A DNA stretch of 49,002 nt from Clostridiales bacterium (GCA_021203365.1 JAJQBI010000005.1:1-49002), one strand, 5' to 3'. Shown: positions 30,524 through 39,812, numbered from the stretch's first letter. The notes: generated by a model from the letters alone, not told the origin. Translations and numbers: made by a program.

Positions 30524-32422
30524 ATGGATAAAAGAAGGAAAATATTGCTGATCTGTCTGGGCACGCTTGCGGCGCTGGTTCTGATTAACACTCTGATTAC
30601 CAGAACCATGCTCTCCGGGGATACGGCGCAGGAGGTTTCCTATGACGAATTCCTGACGCAACTGGAGAACAAAAATGTGGATCTGGTGCAGGTGGAATCG
30701 GATGTGATTTATTTTACGCTGAAGGAAGGCGCCATCACGGAGGAAGAGGAGGAGGACGGCGATTCCAGGGGGCTCTGGGACTTTTCGGACAGTCTGACAG
30801 GGCTGGTGCAGGCGGCGGATACAACTTCGGTTCAGTATTATTACACCACCCGTATCACGGATCTGAACCTGGTGGACCGGCTATATGAGTCCGGAGCTGT
30901 CTTTTCTTATGTGACGCAGGAGAGCAATACAGTGCTCACCACATTTTTAAGCCTTCTGCTCAGCCTGGGCGTCCCCCTGGCCATCTTTTTTATTCTGATG
31001 TGGTATCTTACGAAAAGGATGGGGCAGGGAAGCGGAAATTTCATGTCCTTCGGCAAATCCGGCGCCAAGGTCTATGTGAAATCTGTGGACGGAACCACCT
31101 TCAATGACGTGGCCGGGGAGGACGAGGCCAAGGAAGCCCTGATGGAAATCGTGAATTTCCTTCATGATCCCCAGAAATATCAGAAGATCGGCGCAAGCAT
31201 GCCAAAGGGCGCCCTTCTGGTGGGACCTCCCGGAACCGGGAAAACCCTTCTGGCCAAGGCGGTGGCCGGGGAAGCCAATGTTCCCTTCTTTTCCATCTCC
31301 GGCTCGGAGTTTGTGGAGATGTTTGTGGGTATGGGAGCGGCAAAGGTGCGGGATCTTTTTAAGCAGGCTTCGGAGAAGGCTCCCTGTATTGTCTTTATCG
31401 ATGAGATTGATACCGTGGGAAAAAAGAGAGATTCCAGCGGCTATTCCGGAAACGATGAGCGGGAGCAGACCCTGAATCAGCTGCTTACGGAGATGGACGG
31501 CTTTGACGCGTCCAAAGGCGTGGTGATTCTGGGCGCCTGCAACCGTCCGGACAGTCTGGACCCGGCGCTGCTTCGCCCGGGACGTTTTGACCGCAGGATC
31601 CCGGTGGAGCTGCCGGATTATATCGGCAGGGAAGCTATACTGCGGGTGCACGCGAAAAAGGTCCTCATGGGCTCGGACGTGGATCTGATGAAGATCGCCC
31701 GGGCAGCCTCCGGGGCTTCCGGGGCGGATCTCGCCAATATGATCAACGAGGCGGCTCTGCGGGCGGTTCGGGAAGGACGGGAGTATGTCATTCAGGAGGA
31801 TCTGGAGGAAAGCATCGAAACCGTTCTCGCGGGCTATAAGAAGAAAAACAATATACTGTCCGAGCGGGAAAAACGGGTGGTTTCCTACCATGAAATCGGC
31901 CATGCCCTTGTGGCGGCCATGCAGACCAACTCGGCTCCGGTGACCAAGATCACTATTATTCCAAGAACATCCGGAGCACTGGGCTATACCATGCAGGTGG
32001 ACGAGGAAGAGCATCAGCTCCTTACCCGGCAGCAGCTGCTGGATAAAATTGCGGTTCTTACCGGGGGGAGAGCCGCGGAATCTCTGATCTTCGGTGAAAT
32101 CACTACGGGAGCCGCCAACGATATTGAGCAGGCGACGAAAATTGCCAGGGCCATGGTTTCCCGCTATGGCATGGCGGATGAACTGGGAATGGTGGCCATG
32201 GAGCGGGTGGAGAATCCCTACCTTGGCGGAGACGCGGCTCTGCACTGCTCCGATGCCATGGCGGAGGAGATTGACCGCAGGGTGATCGCCATTGTGAAGG
32301 AGCAGCAGAAAGTGGCGGAGGACATTCTTCGGGCCAACATGGAAAAGCTGAACCGGCTGGCGGAATATCTGTTCCGGGAGGAAGTGATCAGCGGGGACAC
32401 CTTTATGGAAATGCTTGGATAA
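30524..32422 (+). CDS. ftsH: ATP-dependent zinc metalloprotease FtsH
   Basis: A 632-residue AAA protease. Two membrane segments (about 7-28 and 140-163) bracket an external domain. Walker A GPPGTGKT is at 234-241, Walker B in CIVFIDEID near 288-296, the second region of homology around [19 protein letters not shown], and the zinc site HEIGH at 456-460, with the third ligand in the AANDIEQAT segment. It degrades membrane and short-lived cytoplasmic proteins as a hexamer. ATG at 30524 follows GTGAGGAAAAAAT. The leader is long (about 75 bases). Clostridia often have more than one FtsH; this may be an accessory copy. Confidence 0.93.
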   Translation: MDKRRKILLICLGTLAALVLINTLITRTMLSGDTAQEVSYDEFLTQLENKNVDLVQVESDVIYFTLKEGAITEEEEEDGDSRGLWDFSDSLTGLVQAADTTSVQYYYTTRITDLNLVDRLYESGAVFSYVTQESNTVLTTFLSLLLSLGVPLAIFFILMWYLTKRMGQGSGNFMSFGKSGAKVYVKSVDGTTFNDVAGEDEAKEALMEIVNFLHDPQKYQKIGASMPKGALLVGPPGTGKTLLAKAVAGEANVPFFSISGSEFVEMFVGMGAAKVRDLFKQASEKAPCIVFIDEIDTVGKKRDSSGYSGNDEREQTLNQLLTEMDGFDASKGVVILGACNRPDSLDPALLRPGRFDRRIPVELPDYIGREAILRVHAKKVLMGSDVDLMKIARAASGASGADLANMINEAALRAVREGREYVIQEDLEESIETVLAGYKKKNNILSEREKRVVSYHEIGHALVAAMQTNSAPVTKITIIPRTSGALGYTMQVDEEEHQLLTRQQLLDKIAVLTGGRAAESLIFGEITTGAANDIEQATKIARAMVSRYGMADELGMVAMERVENPYLGGDAALHCSDAMAEEIDRRVIAIVKEQQKVAEDILRANMEKLNRLAEYLFREEVISGDTFMEMLG

Positions 32423-32426
32423 TTCT

Positions 32427-32459
32427 GAAAGGCGGCGGATTATTTTTCCGCCGCCTTTC
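32427..32459. terminator. Hairpin at the convergent ftsH/AraC ends
   Basis: GAAAGGCGGCGG at 32427-32438 pairs perfectly with CCGCCGCCTTTC at 32448-32459 around an AT loop. It follows the ftsH stop by 4 bases and overlaps the last codons of the AraC gene. There is no long T run after it on either strand, but position favours a bidirectional terminator. Confidence 0.6.
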
Positions 32460-33285
32460 GAATGCTGGAGGGGGTGCATCCGTATATGGATTTGAAGGTA
32501 CGGTTAAAAAGCTTCTGATTGGTGAAACCGTTGTTTTCCATGATTTCAGCGATGGACTGGTCTGTGTGGATCAGGTCAAAGTACACATGGGAGGCCCGGA
32601 CCTCCCCTACATAGGTCAGAAAGGATATCCCCATGTTTTTTTTGAAAAAACGGCAGAAGTATTCCGCGCTGATGCCCAGAAGCTCCGTAATGTCGGCCAG
32701 GGATATGGGCTCCCGGTAATGCTCTTCCACATAGGTAATGACGGTGCGGATCCGCTCCATGGTGAGCCGGTCAGAGGAAGGATCTGATTTTGTGATTTTC
32801 CTGGAAAAATTCTGAATGAGGCGGGCCAGAATCTGAAGGATCAGTCCGTGGGCTTCCAGAGCTCCGGCCACCGGCGCTTCAATATGAAGCCTTGTCATGG
32901 ACTCCAGCAGGTCACAGATCCCCCGGTAGGCTTCAAAGCGGGGATCGCTGGCGGCCACCGGCGGACAGTAGATGGGGTACATGGCGATGTCCGGCATAAA
33001 CCTCCGCATGGCTTCCATGTCCAGATGAATGCACAGGAACATGGCCGTGGAGTCATGGTAAAAGGTGCTGTGAATCTGCTCCGGGGGAACGACAAGAAAA
33101 TGCTTGTGGGGCAGCTTGCAGGGATACCCCTCGATGGTTACGTCAGATTCCCCGTTAAGAGAATAGAGAATTTCCATTTCTCTGTGCCAGTGCAGCGGGC
33201 AGTATCCGCCGGGAACGGTTACGAATTCGTACCGGATCCCGGTATTTTTTATATTCTGTATTTTTTCATATACAGGCTCGCTCAT
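32440..33285 (-). CDS. AraC-family transcriptional regulator with cupin-like sensor
   Basis: A 281-residue regulator. The N-terminal part has an AraC-type cupin (YCPLHWHREMEILYSLNGES, then HKHFLVVPPEQIHSTF) that usually binds a sugar. The C-terminal double helix-turn-helix covers about residues 180-278 (ISLADITELLGISAEYFCRF and SIAEIMENNGFTNQKLFNRTF, then YGCTPSSIRK). ATG at 33285 follows GGGAGG by 4 bases; the frame continues upstream but without a start that has a ribosome site. It is divergent from the small secreted-protein gene, which it may control through the palindrome at 33409. Confidence 0.9.
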   Translation of the reverse strand: MSEPVYEKIQNIKNTGIRYEFVTVPGGYCPLHWHREMEILYSLNGESDVTIEGYPCKLPHKHFLVVPPEQIHSTFYHDSTAMFLCIHLDMEAMRRFMPDIAMYPIYCPPVAASDPRFEAYRGICDLLESMTRLHIEAPVAGALEAHGLILQILARLIQNFSRKITKSDPSSDRLTMERIRTVITYVEEHYREPISLADITELLGISAEYFCRFFKKNMGISFLTYVGEVRASHVYFDLIHTDQSIAEIMENNGFTNQKLFNRTFKSIYGCTPSSIRKAAEK

Positions 33286-33408
33286 AAAACCTCCCTTGAA
33301 AGAAGCGCCGTGTATTGGCTGCATTTTGATTATACGGGAAAACCGCTGAAATGTCAAAATTACCTTAAAAGCTGTCAAGAAGCTTCCTTCCATTTCACGC
33401 CCGGCGGC

Positions 33409-33422
33409 GGTATGATCATACC
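33409..33422. promoter_or_regulatory. Perfect 14-base palindrome over a likely -10 element
   Basis: GGTATGATCATACC is fully symmetric and contains TATGAT at 33411-33416, a good -10 for the secreted-protein gene 48 bases downstream; the -35 region is poor, as expected for an activator-dependent promoter. A regulator such as the divergent AraC protein could bind nearby. Confidence 0.45.
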
Positions 33423-33464
33423 CGTAAACGAAAACAATGTTGAATCAAAACGGAGGTAAATCAT

Positions 33465-33857
33465 ATGAAAACAAATTTTGTGAAAAAAGCGATTCTTACC
33501 GTATTTGCGCTGACAATGGCAGCGGGAATGACATTTACCGCCCAGGCATCCGCCAACAGCAGCACCACTGCAGAAAAGACCGTATACAGCGAAAATACAG
33601 AAGCCTATGACAAATACCAGACGCTTACCTATACCAGCGTAAATGGAACTGTCTACAAAAATATCCAGGTACTGGCCAATGAGGAAGAGACCGAGTTTTC
33701 TCTGAACTTTGATTATTATGGAATGGAGCAGAACGTAAAGGTTGTCAGGACCGACGAGGGACAGTACAAGGTTCTCAATGCGGGCTTTTTTGAAACCGAC
33801 GGGGCTCTGGTGGTGAAAAAGGCGGTGAGCACAGAGTTCTGGCTCTCTCTGTCCTGA
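33465..33857 (+). CDS. Small secreted protein of unknown function
   Basis: A 130-residue protein with a clear signal peptide (MKTNFVKKAILTVFALTMAA then a site after AQASA). The mature 100 residues contain YDKYQTLTYTSVNGTVYKN and EFSLNFDYYGMEQNVKVVR, apparently a compact beta-sheet domain. I recognise no family. ATG at 33465 follows CGGAGG by about 9 bases. It is a single gene closed by the terminator at 33916, divergent from an AraC regulator, so it is probably induced under a specific condition. Lack of an LPXTG or membrane anchor suggests release or loose wall binding. Confidence 0.75.
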   Translation: MKTNFVKKAILTVFALTMAAGMTFTAQASANSSTTAEKTVYSENTEAYDKYQTLTYTSVNGTVYKNIQVLANEEETEFSLNFDYYGMEQNVKVVRTDEGQYKVLNAGFFETDGALVVKKAVSTEFWLSLS

Positions 33858-33915
33858 GTGCGGACTCTGTAAACAGAGATTCCCGCAGGAATCCTTAAGA
33901 TACAGAACTGCAGAA

Positions 33916-33955
33916 AATCTGCATTTCCTTTTATATGGGAAATGCAGATTTTTTT
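33916..33955 (+). terminator. Intrinsic terminator of the small secreted protein gene
   Basis: AATCTGCATTTCC pairs with GGGAAATGCAGATT around an 8-base loop and is followed by seven T. This separates the unit from the glycopolymer locus. Confidence 0.9.
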
Positions 33956-34058
33956 GCGTGGGAAGGGACTTTTTGTTCTGCAGGGAGAGACGGGATCCTG
34001 TCCTGAGACGAAAACAGGAGGAATATTACCGAAATGTTAAGGAAAAATGAAGAAAGCC

Positions 34059-34087
34059 TTGAAATAGAGAGAGGTTTCATTTATAAT
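34059..34087 (+). promoter_or_regulatory. Promoter opening the glycopolymer locus
   Basis: TTGAAA at 34059-34064 and TATAAT at 34082-34087 are exactly 17 bases apart. It fixes the start of the first acyltransferase at GTG 34133 rather than the upstream ATG at 34034, which would not be transcribed. Confidence 0.75.
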
Positions 34088-34132
34088 GTATGCGTTGCAC
34101 GGAAATCGTTTCAGGCAGGAGGAAATAAAGCA

Positions 34133-35188
34133 GTGCAGGAAGGCGAACCCACATCAAAAAGGATCGAGAGATGGGACAGTGTGAAGGGATTACTGATCTT
34201 CCTTGTGGTTTTTGGACATATCCTGGACTCTGTCATCCGTCAGGCCGACGGCGGAATTCGGGTGCATAAGGCAGTCTTTCTCTTTATTTACAGTTTCCAT
34301 ATGCCCCTGTTTGTCTTTATCTCCGGACTGTTCAGCAAAAGAACCATTGATCAGGCCCGATATCCGAAGATTTTTTCCTATCTGGTGCTGTACTTCACAT
34401 TGAATGTACTGCTTCTGCTGGAAAAACTGGCAGTGGGAAAGGATCCGGGGCTGAATCTTTTTTCCGATTCCAGTGTGCCCTGGTATGCCCTGGCTCTTTT
34501 TTCGTTTCATCTGATTACGATTTTTCTGAAAAGATTTTCGCATAAATATGTATTTATACTGGCCATTCTGGTTGCCTGCTTTGCCGGGTATGACAGCCAG
34601 ATCGGGGATTTCCTCGCGCTGTCCAGAACGATTGTCTTCTATCCGTTTTTCTTTGCCGGATATTGTCTGAAGCCGGAAAAGCTTGAAAGAATTTTTGCAG
34701 GAAGGGACCGGAAGGTTCTCTCCTGGATCCTGCTTTTTCTTATAATGATTTTTATCCTGTTTCATGTGAAGGATCTGTATATTGCGCGAAAGCTGCTTAC
34801 CGGGAGGAATCCCTACAGTAAACTGGGCGATCTGGAGGAATGGGGATTTCTGCTTCGCCTTCTGTATTATCTGGCTGCGTTTTTCATGGGCACGCTGGTT
34901 GTCATGGCAACGCCTGTACATTTCCCCTTCGGGAAGGGCCTGGCGACTCTTGGGAAAAGCTCCCTCCAGATCTATGCGCTGCACAGGCCTCTGGTGGCTC
35001 TGCTCTTTGACATTACGCCTTTTGCGGCATGGATCTTTGGATTTCGTTCCAGGTACCAGCTGGTTATCATGGGAATTTCGGCCGCGGCTGTGATACTGAT
35101 CTGTATTCTGCCGCTGTGGAGGCCTTTTCTTCGTCTGATTATGGAGATCCCTGAAAACAGGCGAAAACCAGAAAAGAGGACATCTTAA
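34133..35188 (+). CDS. Acyltransferase-3 family membrane protein (first copy)
   Basis: A 351-residue protein with about ten membrane helices. The family histidine lies in the first helix (LLIFLVVFGHILDSVI) and the shared block FHMPLFVFISGLFSK follows, as in OatA/fucose-acetylase-like enzymes that move acetyl groups across the membrane onto sugars. WYALALFSFHLITIF and the ending helix set match the family. GTG at 34133 has AGGAGG 10 bases upstream and lies just after the promoter. It has no SGNH domain. It opens the locus and is the first of three related proteins here (others at 37581 and 46289). Confidence 0.85.
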   Translation: MQEGEPTSKRIERWDSVKGLLIFLVVFGHILDSVIRQADGGIRVHKAVFLFIYSFHMPLFVFISGLFSKRTIDQARYPKIFSYLVLYFTLNVLLLLEKLAVGKDPGLNLFSDSSVPWYALALFSFHLITIFLKRFSHKYVFILAILVACFAGYDSQIGDFLALSRTIVFYPFFFAGYCLKPEKLERIFAGRDRKVLSWILLFLIMIFILFHVKDLYIARKLLTGRNPYSKLGDLEEWGFLLRLLYYLAAFFMGTLVVMATPVHFPFGKGLATLGKSSLQIYALHRPLVALLFDITPFAAWIFGFRSRYQLVIMGISAAAVILICILPLWRPFLRLIMEIPENRRKPEKRTS

Positions 35189-35255
35189 AAATTCGTATCC
35201 GACGGTTGAGCGGCGGAGAAAGCCGTTCTCAGATATTTCCGGGAAGTGTGACAAA

Positions 35256-36671
35256 ATGGAGAAAAAATATTTTGTGAGTAAAAGGGAAGATTACAAACGC
35301 TTCATTGTTTTCTGCATGGCTGCGTCTCTTGTGCTGGTTCAGTCGCTGATCTTCGCCTATGTGTGGTACCACACCTACAGAGGGATGATCCGCGAACCGT
35401 TCTGGCGGAAGGGGAACTGGGTCCTGATCGCCATCTATGGGCTGATTTATACCCTGTTTGCCAAGCTGTACGGAGGCCTGAAGGTAGGGTATCTGAAGCG
35501 TGTGGATGTTCTTTATTCGCTGACTCTGACTCTTCTTTGCGCCAATGTGGTGGAATATCTGCAGATCACGCTGATCAACCGGTGGTTCCTTCCGGCGGAG
35601 CCCTTTCTGAGGATGTCTCTTGTGCAGTTTCTGGTGACCCTTGTCTGGATCTTTGGCTCCCGGTATGTCTATACCAGGATTTACCGTGCCAGGAAGATCC
35701 TCGTGATCTATGGGGACCGGAATCCCGGGGATCTGATTCAGAAAATGAACTCCCGGCGGGATAAGTACAATATCAGCGCCATGGTTTCCATTGACTGCGG
35801 GGAAGATAAGGTTCACGCGCTCATGGAGGAATATGAGGGGGTTATTATCTGGGATCTGCCGTCTCCCATCCGTAACCGTTACCTGAAATACTGCTTTGAT
35901 CATTCTATCCGCTGCTATCTGAGTCCGAAAATTTCGGATATTATTCTGAACGGAACCGACCGGATCCATCTGTTTGACACGCCCCTTCTTCTGTCCCGGA
36001 ATACAGGACTTTCCGTAGAACAGAGGGCTTTGAAGCGTGTGATGGATATTGTGCTGTCCGGGATTGGAATTGTCCTCCTGTCTCCGATCATGCTGGTGAT
36101 CGCCATTCTGGTGAAGGCTTATGACGGCGGGCCGGTGTTTTACTTTCAGGACCGCCTGACCAAAAACGGCAGAGAATTCCGCATCTGCAAGTTCCGCAGC
36201 ATGCGGGTAGATTCAGAGGACCACGGAGCCCTGATGGCCTCCAGACACGATTCCCGCATTACGCCGGTGGGGAAGGTTCTGCGAAGACTTCACCTGGACG
36301 AGCTGCCGCAGCTTTTTAACATCTTTGTGGGAGACATGTCTCTGGTGGGCCCCCGGCCGGAACGGCAGGTGCTGATGGACGAGTATGAAAAAGAAATTCC
36401 GGAATTTCACTATCGCCTGAAGGTAAAGGCCGGGCTCACCGGCTATGCCCAGGTATATGGAAAATATAATACGACGCCCTATGATAAACTGAAGCTGGAT
36501 TTGTATTACATTGAGAATTTTTCTTTCCTGCTGGACGTGAAGCTGCTGTTTATGACCGTGAAAATATTCTTCCAGAAGGAAACCTCGGAAGGTGTGGACG
36601 ACGCCCAGGCCAACGCGCTGAAGGATTCTCAGAGAGTAAAAGAGGATGACGCAGAGGGAGAACAAAAATGA
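35256..36671 (+). CDS. Polyprenyl glycosyl-phosphotransferase (initiating sugar transferase)
   Basis: A 471-residue WcaJ/CpsE-type enzyme that places a sugar-phosphate on undecaprenyl phosphate, the first step of a lipid-linked glycan. Four N-terminal helices and a nucleotide-binding-like middle (ILVIYGDRNPGDL) precede the catalytic domain: LKRVMDIVLSGIGIVLLSP, VFYFQDRLTKNGREF, CKFRSMR, HLDELPQLFNIFVGDMSLVG and GLTGYAQVYGKYN. The tail after 440 is highly charged. Start ATG has only a weak GGGAAGTG site. It overlaps the next glycosyltransferase by four bases. Its presence argues for capsule-like or wall glycan synthesis. Confidence 0.93.
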   Translation: MEKKYFVSKREDYKRFIVFCMAASLVLVQSLIFAYVWYHTYRGMIREPFWRKGNWVLIAIYGLIYTLFAKLYGGLKVGYLKRVDVLYSLTLTLLCANVVEYLQITLINRWFLPAEPFLRMSLVQFLVTLVWIFGSRYVYTRIYRARKILVIYGDRNPGDLIQKMNSRRDKYNISAMVSIDCGEDKVHALMEEYEGVIIWDLPSPIRNRYLKYCFDHSIRCYLSPKISDIILNGTDRIHLFDTPLLLSRNTGLSVEQRALKRVMDIVLSGIGIVLLSPIMLVIAILVKAYDGGPVFYFQDRLTKNGREFRICKFRSMRVDSEDHGALMASRHDSRITPVGKVLRRLHLDELPQLFNIFVGDMSLVGPRPERQVLMDEYEKEIPEFHYRLKVKAGLTGYAQVYGKYNTTPYDKLKLDLYYIENFSFLLDVKLLFMTVKIFFQKETSEGVDDAQANALKDSQRVKEDDAEGEQK

Positions 36672-37429
36672 GACAGACGACCGTATCTGTGATTATGCCC
36701 GTTTATAACGGGGAAAAATATATACAGAGGGCTGTGGAATCCGTTTTTGTCCAGGATGTGCCGCTGGAGCTTCTGGTAGTGGACGATGGTTCCACAGACC
36801 GCACGGAGGAGATCCTGACCCCATATCTTCTGCCGGAGAGTCCCCTGTACAGAGAAGAACTTCGGTTACTGAAAAATCCGGGGAACCTGGGCACAGCCGC
36901 TTCCAGAAACCGGGGGGTTTCGATGGCTGTGGGAGAGTACGTGGCGTTTCTGGATGCGGACGACTGGTGGCTCCCCGGGAAGCTGTCCGCGCAGCTGGCC
37001 CGCATGGAGGAAACCGGCTGTGTGCTCTGCTCCACCGGGCGGGAGCTGAGAAATCCGGACGGGTCGGAAACCGGAAAATATATTCCGGTGAAGGACTTAA
37101 TTTCCTATCATGAGCTTTTGAAGCACAACAGTATCAACTGTTCCTCTGTGGTTCTGCGGCGGGAGGTGGCCCTTGCTTTTCCAATGGAGCATGACGACAG
37201 TCATGAGGATTATATTACCTGGCTCAGAATTCTGAGAAAATATCAGCAGGCCGCCGGTGTGAACCGGCCTTATCTTCAATACCGTCTCAGTGAAGGCGGA
37301 AAATCCAGGAATAAGTGGAAATCGGCGGCGATGACCTATCGGGCCTATCGCTACGCGGGATATGGCCCTGGAAAAAGTCTGCTTTTTTTTGTCTCTTATG
37401 CAATTCATGGATTGTGGAAGTATCGCTGA
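36668..37429 (+). CDS. Family 2 glycosyltransferase
   Basis: A 253-residue GT2 enzyme: VSVIMPVYNGEKYIQRAVES, LLVVDDGSTDRTEEIL, GTAASRNRGV and the metal-binding FLDADDWW are all present. The size and C-terminal GKSRNKWKSAAMTYRAY resemble TuaG/WaaV-like transferases that add the second sugar to a lipid-linked chain. The ATG overlaps the upstream stop (ATGA), so it is coupled to the initiating transferase. Donor and acceptor sugars cannot be told. Its C-terminal hydrophobic helix may bind the membrane. Confidence 0.92.
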   Translation: MRQTTVSVIMPVYNGEKYIQRAVESVFVQDVPLELLVVDDGSTDRTEEILTPYLLPESPLYREELRLLKNPGNLGTAASRNRGVSMAVGEYVAFLDADDWWLPGKLSAQLARMEETGCVLCSTGRELRNPDGSETGKYIPVKDLISYHELLKHNSINCSSVVLRREVALAFPMEHDDSHEDYITWLRILRKYQQAAGVNRPYLQYRLSEGGKSRNKWKSAAMTYRAYRYAGYGPGKSLLFFVSYAIHGLWKYR

Positions 37430-37461
37430 TTTCCGGATTTCGTTCTTATAGAAAAACATCT

Positions 37462-37538
37462 GATTTATTTCAAAAATGTGAGATTTATTTCAAAAATATG
37501 AGGTTTTTATTTGCATTTTATTAAAAATGTGTTATTCT
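37462..37538 (+). promoter_or_regulatory. 20-base tandem repeat and promoter before the second acyltransferase
   Basis: 37462-37481 and 37482-37501 are tandem 20-base copies starting GATTTATTTCAAAAAT, differing at one base. Ten bases on, TTGCAT (37511-37516) and TATTCT (37533-37538) are 16 bases apart. The repeats lie just upstream of the -35 and could be activator sites or an AT-rich UP element. Confidence 0.6.
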
Positions 37539-37580
37539 TATTCCATAGTCTTTTTTCAGGAGAATGGAGTAGAAAAGAAA

Positions 37581-38957
37581 ATGAGAAAGAAAAGAAAGGG
37601 GAGGACATCCGGCAAATCCACAGCCACATATTATTATCTTTTTGATAATATGAAGATGGTTCTTATTTTTCTGGTTGTATTTAATCATCTGAACGCCCGG
37701 GCGCTGGTAAGCGCGGATACAACCGCAAATTATATCCGGTGCGCCATCAATATTTTTCACATGCCCGCGTTTATCTTCGTCTCCGGCTATCTTTCCAAGA
37801 AGCCGCAGGACGCGCTGAAAAACGTGAAAAATCTGCTGATTCCATATGTGCTGGGCTATTCTCTGGCCTGGTATGCATATGTCTACGGGTATGGGCATGA
37901 GCTGGCCTACAATATTCTGAAGCCCATCCAGACACCTATGTGGTATCTTCTGGCCCTGCTTTTTTACCGGCTGACCATCGAGGCGGTGGGGAAGCTGCGC
38001 TTTGCGGTTCCACTGCTGATTGTTTTTGCTCTCTGGGCCGGTACCCGGGCGGAATTTGGCAATTTCCTTTCGGTTTCCAGGATCGTGGTGTTTTTTCCGT
38101 TTTTTGTAGCCGGTTATCTTTGGAAAAGTGAATACATTGATGTAGTCCGCAGATTCAGAGGAAAATGGATTCTCATTCCCATAGCGGGATTTATGCTGTA
38201 CGCCATACCCAATTATATGATTTCCAACGGCATACCCCAGACCATTTTCCGGGGGAACAGCTCCTATGAACTCTGTGAGCTGACTCTGCAGGAAGGGATC
38301 ATCCTTCGCCTTCTGGTTTATCTTGTCTCGTTTACGGTGATTCTGGCGCTTCTGGCGCTGCTCCCCAACCGGAAGCTGCTTCTGAGCTTTATGGGGCGGA
38401 ACACTATGACGATTTATCTGTTTCACGTGCCGATTATGTATGCGATGGACGGAATGGGGATTTTTGACACGCCGCAGATGATGAATCTGGGAGCGATTGC
38501 CGGCCTTGCTCTTGTGTTTTCGGTGCTTCTTGGAAGTCCGCCCGTGGCATTTCTTTACCGGCAGAGCCTAAGGCTGCTGGGATTTATATTCTTCCGCAGT
38601 GACAGAAAGGTCAGAGATGAAGGGCTGGAGGAAGAGTACGATACGGAGTTTGACGACTGGGAGTTCCAGAATCGAATCCGTGCGCTGGATTCCTTTGATG
38701 AATCTCTGGAAGAGGATGAAGACTTTAACGAGTTTATCCGGAATGAGGAGGCAGAAGATTCTGACGGGCCTGCCCTGGATGAATGGGGTAAAGACTCTGA
38801 CGGGACTGCCCTGGATGAATGGGATGAAGACCCTGACGGGCCTGCCCTGGATGAAAGAGAGGAAGACTCTGTCGGGATGGTTCTGGATGAAGAAGAGGAA
38901 GACCCTGAGGAGCCAGCCCTGGATAAAGGGGAAGAGGATTCGGACGGAAACCCTTGA
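37581..38957 (+). CDS. Acyltransferase-3 family protein with acidic repeat tail (second copy)
   Basis: A 458-residue protein. Residues about 12-340 are an acyltransferase-3 membrane domain (family histidine in VLIFLVVFNHLNAR; FHMPAFIFVSGYLSK; WYLLALLFYRL; SFMGRNTMTIYLFHVPIMY). From about 345 onward it is cytoplasmic and strongly acidic, ending in a 12-residue unit of the form DSDGPALDEWGK repeated five and a half times (residues 393-458). No relative known to me carries this tail. ATG at 37581 follows GGAG by 11 bases, with AGGAG further upstream. It has its own promoter and repeats upstream. Confidence 0.85.
   Translation: MRKKRKGRTSGKSTATYYYLFDNMKMVLIFLVVFNHLNARALVSADTTANYIRCAINIFHMPAFIFVSGYLSKKPQDALKNVKNLLIPYVLGYSLAWYAYVYGYGHELAYNILKPIQTPMWYLLALLFYRLTIEAVGKLRFAVPLLIVFALWAGTRAEFGNFLSVSRIVVFFPFFVAGYLWKSEYIDVVRRFRGKWILIPIAGFMLYAIPNYMISNGIPQTIFRGNSSYELCELTLQEGIILRLLVYLVSFTVILALLALLPNRKLLLSFMGRNTMTIYLFHVPIMYAMDGMGIFDTPQMMNLGAIAGLALVFSVLLGSPPVAFLYRQSLRLLGFIFFRSDRKVRDEGLEEEYDTEFDDWEFQNRIRALDSFDESLEEDEDFNEFIRNEEAEDSDGPALDEWGKDSDGTALDEWDEDPDGPALDEREEDSVGMVLDEEEEDPEEPALDKGEEDSDGNP
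38757..38954 (+). repeat. 36-base tandem repeats encoding acidic tail
   Basis: Five 36-base units (38757, 38793, 38829, 38865, 38901) and a half unit encode D-[SP]-x-x-x-x-x-LD followed by acidic residues. The first three are nearly identical at DNA level, the last two diverged while keeping the acidic register. In-frame unit length means copy number can change without frameshift. Confidence 0.9.
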
Positions 38958-38969
38958 ATTCCCTTGTGT

Positions 38970-38997
38970 TTGCTGTTACAATGGCACTCGATATACA
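38970..38997 (+). promoter_or_regulatory. Possible promoter before the cytidylyltransferase gene
   Basis: TTGCTG at 38970-38975 and TATACA at 38992-38997 are 16 bases apart, in the 109-base gap before the CDP-polyol genes. Both hexamers are imperfect. Confidence 0.35.
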
Positions 38998-39066
38998 TTT
39001 AACAGAGTCTTAATGCTTTTTTACAGACATTTTACAGGTCAGGCGGAAAGGTGAAAGTCAGAAGAT

Positions 39067-39786
39067 ATGGTTTATGGAGTGATTTTAGCGGGGGGAGTCG
39101 GCAACCGGGTAAAACGGTCCTCGATTCCCAAGCAGTTTATTGAACTGGATGGGAAACCTGTCATTGCGTATACAATGGAAAACATGCTGAAGATTCCCAG
39201 GTTTGACGCGATTTATATTGCCGTGCACCGGGAATGGATGGCCTATATGGAACAGCTGGTGAGGGAGAGGTTTCCAGAATCCCAGGCGTGTAAGTTTCGT
39301 CTGACGGAGGGGGGGAAGGAACGTCTGGACTCCATCCGCAATGTGACAGATGCGATCTGCCGGGATCATCCGGTGGAGGAGAAGGATGTGATCGTGATTC
39401 ATGACGCGGCGCGTCCCTTTGTCACAGAGCAGATCCTGAATGACAGCATTGACAGCGCGGAAAAATATGGCGCTGTGGTGGCGGCCCTTCCGGCCAGCGA
39501 TACAATCCTTCATTCTTTAGATGGGGAGGAGGTATCGGATATCCCCAGGCGCAGCATGGTTTTTCACGGACAGGCTCCGGACAGCTTCCGGCTGAAGCTG
39601 TTCCTGGATATGCAGGCGGCGCTTTCGGAGGAGCAGAGGGCGGTTATCACCGGGACTTCACAGATCTGTACGCAAAATGGGGTTACTCTGCACATGGTGA
39701 GGGGAGATTCCATTAATTTTAAAATCACAACGGACAGCGACCTGATTATGGCCGAGAATATGATCCGGAACCGGAAGGAACCGTGA
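39067..39786 (+). CDS. IspD/TarI-like cytidylyltransferase
   Basis: A 239-residue nucleotidyltransferase: GVILAGGVGNRV with IPKQFIELDGKPVI binds CTP, and IHDAARPFV and KITTDSDL are the usual second and third blocks. The family includes IspD (isoprenoid synthesis) and TarI (CDP-ribitol synthesis). The neighbours, a polyol-type dehydrogenase, an epimerase and a TagF-like polymerase, favour the TarI role: making a CDP-polyol from a polyol-5-phosphate and CTP. ATG at 39067 follows GGAAAGGTG at some distance. It is followed directly by the dehydrogenase gene. Confidence 0.85.
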   Translation: MVYGVILAGGVGNRVKRSSIPKQFIELDGKPVIAYTMENMLKIPRFDAIYIAVHREWMAYMEQLVRERFPESQACKFRLTEGGKERLDSIRNVTDAICRDHPVEEKDVIVIHDAARPFVTEQILNDSIDSAEKYGAVVAALPASDTILHSLDGEEVSDIPRRSMVFHGQAPDSFRLKLFLDMQAALSEEQRAVITGTSQICTQNGVTLHMVRGDSINFKITTDSDLIMAENMIRNRKEP

Positions 39787-39812
39787 CGGACAGCCCTTTT
39801 ATGGAGGAAAAA

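Noticed and set aside
34034..34132. Upstream ATG as start of the first acyltransferase
   Set aside because: A good promoter at 34059-34087 starts transcription after this ATG, and GTG at 34133 has an AGGAGG site.
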